Of a stretch of 64,000 nucleotides of DNA, positions 6,326 to 13,592 are shown in pieces. Below the pieces are notes generated by a model. That model ran no database searches. It saw nothing but the letters and a program-made list of their open reading frames with translations, and was not told the DNA's origin. The translations under genes were made by a program, and so were the position numbers. Source of the DNA: Streptomyces sp. yr375 (GTDB lineage: Bacteria > Actinomycetota > Actinomycetes > Streptomycetales > Streptomycetaceae). The DNA lies in assembly GCF_900110755.1 (NCBI RefSeq), contig NZ_FOFF01000023.1, positions 62,001-126,000 on the forward strand, in the 5' to 3' direction. Positions within the stretch are counted from its first letter, which is position 1; each line of letters begins with the position of its first letter.

Positions 6326-9307
6326 TCATGCGCGCCACGGACGGTCCTGCCCGCGGCTGGGTGCCGTCGGCGGGGAGTCGTCCGCCATCCACCAGCGGTC
6401 ACCGCCGTGGTGGAAGCGGTGGAGGAATCCGATCGGTCCGGCCATGCCCAGGTTGTAGCTGTGCAGCAGGTCGGAGCTCCCGGTGGCGGACTCCGCCACG
6501 ACGACCCACCGGTCCTCGCGCAACGCACAGAACCGGTGCAGCGCCGTGACGTGTTCCGCGGCCCAGTCCCGGTAACGGCTCTCACCGGTCGCGGCCGCCA
6601 TGTCCAACAGGAACTCCCCGTTTCCGGCGAGCCCGTGACAGTGCGACGGGCCCAGCAGCCACTTCTGGCGGCGCGCGCTGACCGCGGCCCGGTGCGCGAC
6701 TGCCCGCAGCCGGTCGTCCCCGGTGACCTGCCACAGCCGGATCAGGAAGGTGCCGATTCCCGGTGCCCCGTTGCACCACCCGCACCCGTAGGCCAGGCGC
6801 ATGGCCAGGTCGTCGTCCGTGGAGGCCGTCGCCCCGGGCCAGGTGACGCCGTTGCCGTCCTCGCGGGCCAGCGAGACCAGCAGCTCCCCGCTGCGCGCCG
6901 CCGCGTCGAGGAGGTCCGTACGGTCCAGGTCGCGCGCCGCGGCCAGCACGAAGGTGGCGATCCCGGCGATCCCGTGCGCGAAACCGAGGTCACCGGGGTT
7001 GGGCGTGCCGCGCAACTCGTCCGGTTCCAGCCACCTGTGCCCCTGGGCCGTACGGGCGTCGAGCAGGGAGGTGACGCACCGCTCCACCCGGTCCCGGAAC
7101 TCCTCGTCCCCGGTACGACGCCACAGGTGCGACTGCGCGAGGCCGTTCCCCGCGAGGCCGTGGGTGATGTCGGCCACCGGCCACACCGTGGGCAGGCGCT
7201 TGGCACGCCGCGCGCTGCGCTGCCGGATCTCCTCCTCGCCGAGCGTGTCGGCGGCCTCGTACATGGCCCAGTAGGTGCCCGCGCGGCCGAAGTAGAGGCC
7301 GGGCAGTTGTCGCGACTCCCGGTCGACGTGCCGGTCCAGCCAGGTCAGAGCGGTGCGCAATGCGTCGCGCAGTCTCTCCCCGCCGTGCCCGGTCTGGGCC
7401 CCGCGACGCAGTACCTCGAGCGTCCCCGCGCCGCCCGCGTGCACGGCGAACGGGTCGAAGCGCTTCCCGCCGACCGTCGGAGCGGACCAGGGGGCGCGCC
7501 CGGAGGACGGGGTCAGGGCGGCGGCGAGCTCGTCCCAACCGTCGGTGAGCAGCCGTTCCGCGTCGATGGGGACGAGGGGCTGCGGCGGCTCCACGATCGC
7601 CCACGCCGTGGGCGGTGCGTGCGGGGCGGGCATGGTGCGCAGGGCGTCCTTCGCCTCGGCCGGCTCGGGCCGCCGCTCCGGCTGCTCCCGCATGAGCGCG
7701 GTGACGAGCGGGGCGAGGGCGGCGAGCGCCGGACTGTCGGCGGCGACGGCCCCCACCAGGTTCCGCACCCGCGCGTCGTGCGGACGCGACCGAGGGCGCG
7801 GCTGCGACTGCGGTCCGTCGGCGGTGCCGGGCCGGTCGTCGGCCAGGTAGGGGACGCTGCCGGTGCACAGGTAGAAGAGCGTCGCGCCGAGACTGTAGAG
7901 ATCGGCGGCCGTCGTCGCCACGATCGTGCGGTCAACTCCGGTACGGGCAGCTCCAGTCCCGTCCGCTCCAGTCCCGTCCGCTCCGATACGGGCCGCTCCG
8001 GTGCGGACCTCGGGTGCCATGAAACCGGGGGTGCCGACGGGGGTCACCCGCTCACCGGCCATCGCCACGAACTCGGTGTCGATGAGGAGCAGTTCGCCCT
8101 TCGGCGTCACCATCACGTTGCCGGGGGTGAGGTCCCGCAGCGCCAGCCCCTTGTCGTGCACGGCGGCGACCAGGTCCACCAGACGCCGGGCCACCGGAAG
8201 CACCTGCTCGGGGGCCAGGAACCGGCCGGGCTCCGCCTGGACGAGGTCTCGCGCCCAGGTCCGCAGACTCGCGCCGGGCACCTCCTCCTCGGCGAGAAAG
8301 ACATGGCCCTGATACTCGAACAGACCCACAGGCCGCACCGCGATGTCCAACGGCTCCAGCAGGGTCAGGACGCGGTGCTCGTTCCAGAGCTGGTCCCGGA
8401 TATCCGTCCCGTCCGACTTGGCCTCGATGTGGGGACGCGCTTCCTTCAACACGACCGCGCGATCACCGTCGTGCCGGTCGAGCGCACGGTAGACACCCCC
8501 CTTGTTGGAGTGCCGAACGGCATTGCGCACCAGAAAGCGACCGCCGAGAAGGACGGGAGACGGAGCCGTCGTACCTCCCGAGGCCGACGCCCCGGCCCGC
8601 GCACGCGCCCCGTCCCCAGCCGCGGTCGCGGTCTCGGCACCGGGCAGTGGCGGCAGCGCGGCCCAGGACGGGGGCGAGAACCAGGCGTTGCGCTCGTCGG
8701 GAGCCCAGCCGCCGTCGGGCGCGACGAGGACGGGGACGTAGAAGCCGCCGTCGTCGAGCCTGGGCGGAAGACCGCCGAAGCCTCCGTAGCGGTAGTGCAC
8801 GACACTGTCCGGCCGGTAGCGGCGGTCGGACAGGACGGCCGGCCCCTCCATCCCCTCCGTGACGCGCTGCAGGGCATCGAGAAGCCGGACGAACTGCGTG
8901 TCGTCCCCCGGGTAGACGGTGATGAACTTCCCCGCCGAACCCCGGACCGTACTCCTGGACAGCAGACTCCGCAGGCGACTCTGGTCCCGCGCGAACTTGA
9001 AGACGACCCGCTCCCGCGTCAGCACCCGGGCGGCAGCGCCCAACACGTCCTCCGCGGAGTGCGGGGTCGCCGACAGATGGATCTTCCAGCCCTGCGTACG
9101 AAGCGCGGCACCGGGCGGGGCCATGACACACCAGACGTCACGGACATCGCTCCGCCAGCCCTCCCCGGTCTCCTCGGCCTCCCCGCCCTCCGCAACCGCG
9201 CCGACGCGGGTCACGATCTCCCGGTAGGTGTGGTCACCGCCGAGCTCGACCCGCGCCGACCCGAACTCCGCCTGCCGAAGCCCGACTTCAGGGTGACTCG
9301 TACACAT
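6326..9307 (-). CDS. class IV lanthipeptide synthetase LanL
   Basis: A 993-residue three-domain enzyme. The N-terminal 240 residues match the phospho-Ser/Thr lyase region (GWKIHLSATPHSAEDVL, then YRPDSVVHYRYGGF). A Ser/Thr kinase-like domain follows from about residue 255 (NKGGVYRALD glycine loop, VVLKEARPH lysine, LRDLTPGNVM catalytic loop, LLIDTEF in place of DFG). The C-terminal 380 residues form a LanC cyclase with repeated HG(I/L)AG motifs and zinc ligands in GCGWCNG and HCHGLAGNGE; these ligands separate class IV LanL from class III LanKC. It would phosphorylate, eliminate and cyclise the peptide encoded just downstream. The ATG at 9305-9307 follows GGAGG. A 5-residue GADGT-type repeat lies in the kinase (7930-8000). 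No protease or exporter gene is adjacent. Confidence 0.92.
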   Translation of the reverse strand: MCTSHPEVGLRQAEFGSARVELGGDHTYREIVTRVGAVAEGGEAEETGEGWRSDVRDVWCVMAPPGAALRTQGWKIHLSATPHSAEDVLGAAARVLTRERVVFKFARDQSRLRSLLSRSTVRGSAGKFITVYPGDDTQFVRLLDALQRVTEGMEGPAVLSDRRYRPDSVVHYRYGGFGGLPPRLDDGGFYVPVLVAPDGGWAPDERNAWFSPPSWAALPPLPGAETATAAGDGARARAGASASGGTTAPSPVLLGGRFLVRNAVRHSNKGGVYRALDRHDGDRAVVLKEARPHIEAKSDGTDIRDQLWNEHRVLTLLEPLDIAVRPVGLFEYQGHVFLAEEEVPGASLRTWARDLVQAEPGRFLAPEQVLPVARRLVDLVAAVHDKGLALRDLTPGNVMVTPKGELLLIDTEFVAMAGERVTPVGTPGFMAPEVRTGAARIGADGTGADGTGAARTGVDRTIVATTAADLYSLGATLFYLCTGSVPYLADDRPGTADGPQSQPRPRSRPHDARVRNLVGAVAADSPALAALAPLVTALMREQPERRPEPAEAKDALRTMPAPHAPPTAWAIVEPPQPLVPIDAERLLTDGWDELAAALTPSSGRAPWSAPTVGGKRFDPFAVHAGGAGTLEVLRRGAQTGHGGERLRDALRTALTWLDRHVDRESRQLPGLYFGRAGTYWAMYEAADTLGEEEIRQRSARRAKRLPTVWPVADITHGLAGNGLAQSHLWRRTGDEEFRDRVERCVTSLLDARTAQGHRWLEPDELRGTPNPGDLGFAHGIAGIATFVLAAARDLDRTDLLDAAARSGELLVSLAREDGNGVTWPGATASTDDDLAMRLAYGCGWCNGAPGIGTFLIRLWQVTGDDRLRAVAHRAAVSARRQKWLLGPSHCHGLAGNGEFLLDMAAATGESRYRDWAAEHVTALHRFCALREDRWVVVAESATGSSDLLHSYNLGMAGPIGFLHRFHHGGDRWWMADDSPPTAPSRGQDRPWRA

Positions 9308-9371
9308 TCCACACCTCCACGCTCGCCACACCCCACGCTAGGACGCCGACCCGCCAGCCGGTGACGGCCGA

Positions 9372-9400
9372 TCGACCCACCTGCGGTGCGGGTGGGTCGA
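9372..9400. terminator. hairpin downstream of AMIN-like gene
   Basis: TCGACCCACC (9372-9381) pairs perfectly with GGTGGGTCGA (9391-9400) across a 9-base loop. It sits after the minus-strand stop at 9434 and before the LanL start at 9307, so it probably separates the two transcripts. Confidence 0.65.
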
Positions 9401-9433
9401 GGTGTGGCGGGGGTGGTGCCAGTGGGGTGGGGC

Positions 9434-10021
9434 TTACGAGGTGGCGGCGGTCCAGGAGTGGGCGACGTCCACGATCAGGTGATCGCCCGACTGGGTCACC
9501 CGGAACGGCAGTCGAGCCCGCACACCGACGCCCACCACCACGCCGTCCTCAAGGCCGTCCGCGTAACGGGTGTCCTGGAACGTCTGGTAGCCCGTGATGT
9601 CCACTCCGGGGAGCGGCTGGCCGTGCTGTCCCGGGTAGGAGTCCGTGCCGGTGGCCGGGTCGTAGTTCGGGCCCACGGAGATCTGCAGGATCGCCCCGCC
9701 GGAGACCGGGATCTCCCCCGTGGCGGGCGTGGTCAGTTTGTCGACGTACTTGACGCGATAGCCGAGCGCGCCCGCTGTCGCGCCGCCCTTGAAGTCGAGG
9801 ACCATACGGTCGAAGCACTCGTGCTGACCGGTCCTGATGTTCGTCAGCGGGGGCTTGTGGTCGTCCGTCGGCGCGACCCGCTTCTCGAGGCTCCCCCACC
9901 CGGTCTCGCACACCGCCTCCGCCGCTGCTGCCGCGGTGCCCGCCTGCGCCGTCCCCGCCGCTCCCGCGATGCCGGTTCCCGCCAGCACGAGCACCGCCAG
10001 TGTGGTTCCCAGTCGTCGCAT
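9434..10021 (-). CDS. secreted AMIN-like domain protein
   Basis: A 195-residue protein with a clear signal peptide (MRRLGTTLAVLVLAGTGIAG, ending near AQA). The mature part has the layout of the AMIN-like domain found in many short Streptomyces secreted proteins: NIRTGQHECFDRMVLDF, then GYRVKYVDKL, a GGAILQISVG strand and GYQTFQDTRYADGLEDG. Two Cys are present (in VCETGWGS and ECFDR) and may form a disulfide. AMIN domains bind peptidoglycan or the cell envelope in other proteins; here the function is unknown. The start at 10021 places the signal peptide correctly. Confidence 0.82.
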   Translation of the reverse strand: MRRLGTTLAVLVLAGTGIAGAAGTAQAGTAAAAAEAVCETGWGSLEKRVAPTDDHKPPLTNIRTGQHECFDRMVLDFKGGATAGALGYRVKYVDKLTTPATGEIPVSGGAILQISVGPNYDPATGTDSYPGQHGQPLPGVDITGYQTFQDTRYADGLEDGVVVGVGVRARLPFRVTQSGDHLIVDVAHSWTAATS

Positions 10022-10231
10022 GCTTGCTCCCCTTGATCGAGTACAGGTGGACCTGGTGATCAAGGCTGAGCGCGCGATGTGACCGGACCTGGCCCGGACG
10101 ATCACGAAACGACAACGGCGACGGCAACAGCAACGGGGACGGCAGCGGGGACGGGGACGGCAGCGGCGACGACAACGGCCGACGAAGGGAGAGACCGGAG
10201 CCCGAGGCGACCCTCGGCCTCAACAGCCGTT

Positions 10232-10675
10232 CTAGCCGCCGTAGTTGACCCAGTGCACACCACGGGGGTACTGGAACGCGACCTGCTTGCAGTCGAGACC
10301 CGTGTCGGCGCGGTCCGAGTCGGCCGGAAGACGGTAGGTGGACGCGCCCGCGACCTCGGCACCGGAGCAGTTGGTGCTGCGGTAGGTCCTGAGCGTGTAG
10401 ACCAGGTCGGCGCGGATGGTGGCGCGGAAGTTGAAGTTGCTGAGGACGGTGCCGTGCACGATCGTGGCGCAGGAGCTGCCCCCGCCCTCGCTGAGCCGGA
10501 CGCTGTTGGTCCCGGACGGCAGTCCGCTGTTGAGGACCTGCCCGGTCCACGGGGTCGCGGCGGACGCCGTGCCCGTGCTCACAGCGGTCGCACCGACGAC
10601 TGTCGCGAGCACCAGACCGGCGCTGACGCCGGCGCCGAGCGCCCGACGACGGAGAGGACGGCCAGAGGAGAACAT
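10232..10675 (-). CDS. small secreted protein of unknown function
   Basis: A 147-residue protein with a Sec/Tat-like signal (MFSSGRPLRRRALGAGVSAG, hydrophobic stretch, cleavage near TASAA). The mature 107 residues contain four Cys, two of them in SSCATIVHG and STNCSGAE, suggesting disulfide-stabilised beta structure, and Ser/Thr/Gly-rich strands. I do not recognise the family. The ATG is preceded by a GGAACC/AAAGG-like purine stretch. It is transcribed alone or with the downstream AMIN-like gene, 210 bases away; a GC-rich AC-GG repeat tract fills part of that gap. Confidence 0.75.
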   Translation of the reverse strand: MFSSGRPLRRRALGAGVSAGLVLATVVGATAVSTGTASAATPWTGQVLNSGLPSGTNSVRLSEGGGSSCATIVHGTVLSNFNFRATIRADLVYTLRTYRSTNCSGAEVAGASTYRLPADSDRADTGLDCKQVAFQYPRGVHWVNYGG

Positions 10676-10904
10676 GGTGGAACCTTTCGGATGGTGCGAG
10701 GGGGGAACCGAGGTCTTCGGCAGCAGAAGTCCGCTGCTCTCCTCGGCTTTCCGATTGTCGAGGCCGAACACCCGACCGGAATAGAGCAAACGTCACCAAC
10801 TCGGCGTCGACTTCCGTCGGCCACCGCAAGTCGCCGTCGCCTCGCGTGCTTCCCGCGTGCGCTTCCCTCGCGTGTTTCCCCCGCGCGCTCCGCGCCCTCC
10901 CCGC

Positions 10905-12365
10905 TCAGTCCTGCGCCCCGTTCTCCTTTCGTCCGACGAGAACCAGGGCCGCGCCGCCGATGACCACCAGGCCGATGGCCGTGCCCGCGATCAGGGGGGT
11001 GGCGCTGGAGCCGCCCGTCGCCGCGAGGTTGGTTTCGTCCACCGTGGACGTGCCGCCCACCGTGGCCGGGCTCGGTTCGCTGAGGGTCTGGGTGGTCAGG
11101 CCGGCGATTTCGTCGGCCTGGGTCTTGCAGTCCAGGACACCGGTGAAGCGGTACTCGGCGCCTTGCGGACCGTTGATCGTGAAGTCGTAGGCCTGGTCCT
11201 CCTGGAGCGGGATCGTCACCGTCTGGGACGCACCGGCCGGGATGGTGTGCTGGGCGCCCATCAGGTCGAAGGCGAAGGCCGCGTCACCCTGGTTGGCGGC
11301 GGTGATGTCCACGCCGCTCTTGGCGCAGTTCTTCGCCGCGGACAAGGCCGGTACGGCGCCCTGCTTCGCCCACGTCGCACTCGCCGTCGCCGACACCGTC
11401 GACTCGCTGGAGCCGGCCAGGATCTGGGTCTGGCTGCGGCTCTCGGAGGTGAAGGCGCGGCCGACGGGGACGGTCGTCGAGGCCTGGACGGTCAGCTCGG
11501 CCGAACCGGCGGCCGCGTCGGCGGGCACGTCGAAGAACAGTTGGCTGCCGTCCGCCACGGACGTCACCACCTTGCCGTTTTTGCCGACGATCCGCACCCC
11601 GCTGATGGCGGCGTCCATCGGCGGTGTCACCGTCCCGCCGGTCGCGTCGGTGTGCACCGTCACCGGGCCGAGCAGCTCGCCGGGGCGACCGGAGACGGCG
11701 GGCGCGTCGAGGGTGAGCGACGCCTTGGGCTCCGCCACGGTGCGGGCGGCCTTCTGGAGGTAGTCGGCGAGCCGCTCGGCCTGCGGGTCGACGGCGTCGA
11801 CGTCCGCGCCGTCCGAGTAGCGCCAGATGGCCACCTGGGTGCCGGCGGCCGCGTCCTGCTCGGTGAGACCGGCGGCGATGCCGGCCTTGTCCGCGAGCGC
11901 GGCGAGGTCGTTGACCTGGGGGTAGGAGTTCTGCAGGATCCAACGGATGCGACCCGCGTCCCGGTTGGTGCCCAGTGAGGTACCGCTCCAGGGCGTCTCG
12001 TGGTACTTGGCGTCCTTCTGCGTGGGGTTGTAGAGGTCGACGCAGTAGGTCTGAAGGGTGCCGCCGCCCTCGACGGACATCTCGAACAGACCGGCCGAGA
12101 CCTCCTGGTCCCCGCTCTGCCCCTCACCCTGCCCCTCGCCCGAGCCCTGTTCCCCGCTCCCGGCGTGGATCACCGCGGCGCCGTAGGTCTTGAGGCCGCC
12201 TATGGTCGCGGTCGCTCCGCCCTGACTCTGCGTCATCTCGGCGGCGACGGCCGCGCCCGCACCGGTGATCACCCCGGCTGCGACGAGTCCGGACACCAGC
12301 ACCGCCGCGGCGAGGCGAACCACCCCTCGTCCGCACGCGAACGGCGCGGAGAACGAAGAAATCAC
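10905..12365 (-). CDS. LAXTG-anchored thioester-domain surface protein
   Basis: A 486-residue wall-anchored protein. It has a signal peptide, then an N-terminal thioester domain in which Cys of QTYCVDLYNPT and Gln of GTQVAIWRYSDG are the residues expected to form an internal Cys-Gln thioester; the WSGTSLG segment also fits. A beta-rich stalk follows. The C-terminus has LAATGGSS, a class E (LAXTG) sortase signal, a hydrophobic helix and a positive tail (GRKENGAQD). Thioester domains form covalent bonds with host or surface amines in Gram-positive adhesins; Streptomyces homologues are common but poorly understood. I chose the GTG at 12365 because AAGGGG lies seven bases upstream. A short Gly/Glu/Gln tract (GSGEGQGEGQSG) interrupts the thioester domain. 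Confidence 0.88.
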   Translation of the reverse strand: MISSFSAPFACGRGVVRLAAAVLVSGLVAAGVITGAGAAVAAEMTQSQGGATATIGGLKTYGAAVIHAGSGEQGSGEGQGEGQSGDQEVSAGLFEMSVEGGGTLQTYCVDLYNPTQKDAKYHETPWSGTSLGTNRDAGRIRWILQNSYPQVNDLAALADKAGIAAGLTEQDAAAGTQVAIWRYSDGADVDAVDPQAERLADYLQKAARTVAEPKASLTLDAPAVSGRPGELLGPVTVHTDATGGTVTPPMDAAISGVRIVGKNGKVVTSVADGSQLFFDVPADAAAGSAELTVQASTTVPVGRAFTSESRSQTQILAGSSESTVSATASATWAKQGAVPALSAAKNCAKSGVDITAANQGDAAFAFDLMGAQHTIPAGASQTVTIPLQEDQAYDFTINGPQGAEYRFTGVLDCKTQADEIAGLTTQTLSEPSPATVGGTSTVDETNLAATGGSSATPLIAGTAIGLVVIGGAALVLVGRKENGAQD

Positions 12366-12552
12366 GCAAATCCCCTTCGAGCAGGACACGTTGACGTGGG
12401 GAGTACGGTCCCACCAGCAGAATCAGAAGCCCCGTGGGCCACGTCCGGCATCCTAGAGACGCCACGCACCACGCCTGCCGGTCATCTCATCGGATCGACG
12501 ATCCGACTCGTAATCGTTATCCCCAAGATCGACTACGGACGGCCCGCGAATC

Positions 12553-12605
12553 CGGCTTATCGACAAATCCACTCGGTCGTTCGGAGCGCATCCGTCGATA
12601 AGCCG
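12553..12605. repeat. 12-bp inverted repeat in intergenic region
   Basis: CGGCTTATCGAC (12553-12564) is perfectly inverted at 12594-12605, with a 29-base spacer. It lies in the 387-base gap 12366-12752 upstream of the thioester-domain gene. The wide spacer suits a pair of half-operators better than a terminator. The rest of the gap holds no gene; bases 12640-12740 contain a loose repeat of CGTCACC-type units, and 12490-12540 is slightly AT-richer. Confidence 0.45.
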
Positions 12606-12752
12606 TAGTTCGGTCAGTGGTGGAGCGGCATGACCGCTGACACTCCGTCACCACTCCCTTCGTCTCACGTCACCACTCCCTCCGGCTCGCGTCACCGCCC
12701 CCGTCACCTCACGGCACCGCCCCCGTCACTTCATGACACCGTCGCCATCGGC

Positions 12753-13295
12753 TCACGGCACCGCCACCGGCTCGCCTCGCTGCAAGGTGCCCGGCTCCGG
12801 GTCCCGCTCCAGGTCCCGCTCCTGCTCGGGTTCCCGCCCCCATCCCTGCCCCTGCCCCCGTGCCGGTGAAGTCGCGGCCGGTGTCTCCCAGTTGGGGCCG
12901 GGCACGGCGGGTGCGCCGGTGAGCGTCGGCTCGGGGCGGCCCGAGCGCCGGAAGGCGGACGTGCCCCGCGCGATGTCATGGCCGATCGCCACGGCGTCGA
13001 TGTCCGCCGACGTCCAGCCCTGCTGTCCCTCGCGCTGCTCCGTGCGCACCTTCAGCCTGCCCTGCACGATCACCGGGTCGCCGACGTTCAGCGAGGCCAT
13101 CGCGTTGGCGGCCAGGTGGCGGTTGGCCCAGACCGTGAAGAAGTTGGTGTGCCCGTCGGTCCAGGCGCTCTTCTCGCGGTCCCAGTAGCGCGAGGTGACC
13201 GCCAGCCGGAACCTCGCCGACGCGCCCGACGCCAGGTCCCGGTAGATCGGCTGCGTCGCCACGTTGCCCACCGCGCAGATCGTCGTCTCGTTCAC
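12753..13295 (-). CDS. ssbB: single-stranded DNA-binding protein, SsbB type
   Basis: A 180-residue SSB with an N-terminal OB fold of about 115 residues (MNETTICAVGNVATQPIYRD, WTDGHTNFFTVWANRHLAAN, GDPVIVQGRLKVR). The C-terminal 65 residues are Gly/Pro/Arg/Glu-rich and end in GEPVAVP. The acidic tip (DDDIPF type) that recruits replication partners in the main SSB is absent. Loss of that tip is the known feature of Streptomyces SsbB, a paralogue linked to chromosome segregation during sporulation. Its position next to the dynamin pair used in sporulation septation supports that assignment. Confidence 0.88.
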   Translation of the reverse strand: MNETTICAVGNVATQPIYRDLASGASARFRLAVTSRYWDREKSAWTDGHTNFFTVWANRHLAANAMASLNVGDPVIVQGRLKVRTEQREGQQGWTSADIDAVAIGHDIARGTSAFRRSGRPEPTLTGAPAVPGPNWETPAATSPARGQGQGWGREPEQERDLERDPEPGTLQRGEPVAVP

Positions 13296-13445
13296 TCGAA
13301 CCCCTCCCTCGCCGGGCGGTCGCGCCGCCCGGATACGCGTACGGGCCCGTCCCGTACGGCTGCGTCCGTCACACCGGTCGCGGTCGTGATCGCCGCGATC
13401 GCCGTGCAGCCAGACTGCCTCCGCCGGGCCGGACCCGCCGAGCGC

Positions 13446-13588
13446 TGTGGATCACCGTCCGCCTGTGGAAAACTCCACCACCCGGACGAGTGACCACCGT
13501 CCCGCCACCTGTGGATCACCCCACCCTTGCCACCCGGGCCACCCGGGCCACCCGGGCCACCCGGGCCACCCGGGCCGACTGTGGATCA
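13446..13588. promoter_or_regulatory. cluster of TGTGGA-type, DnaA-box-like sites upstream of ssbB
   Basis: Between ssbB and dynB there are four TGTGGA-containing 9-mers in 143 bases: 13446-13454, 13464-13472 (reverse complement TTTTCCACA, one mismatch from the DnaA box TTATCCACA), 13510-13518 and 13580-13588. Three are identical TGTGGATCA. They could be DnaA or other regulator sites, or simply copies spread together with the 9-bp repeat that lies between the last two. Inference only. Confidence 0.35.
13530..13574. repeat. five tandem copies of a 9-bp unit (CCACCCGGG)
   Basis: Five perfect copies of CCACCCGGG occupy 45 bases just beyond the dynB stop codon. This is a short tandem array without spacers and so is not a CRISPR. 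Arrays with the same period and nearly the same length occur elsewhere in this window with different unit sequences. Confidence 0.85.
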
Positions 13589-13592
13589 CCCC

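Noticed and set aside
6287..9364. A 1025-codon open frame on the plus strand across the LanL gene
   Set aside because: It is antisense to a protein with clear kinase and LanC motifs; its translation is Arg/Pro/Gly-rich and shows no domain. Long antisense frames are expected in DNA with GC-rich third positions.
9549..10829. A 426-codon minus-strand frame spanning the two small secreted-protein genes
   Set aside because: It is shifted relative to both signal-peptide genes and has an Arg/Gly-rich random-like translation.
13530..13574. Possible CRISPR array
   Set aside because: Units are 9 bases and contiguous with no spacers, and no cas gene is nearby.
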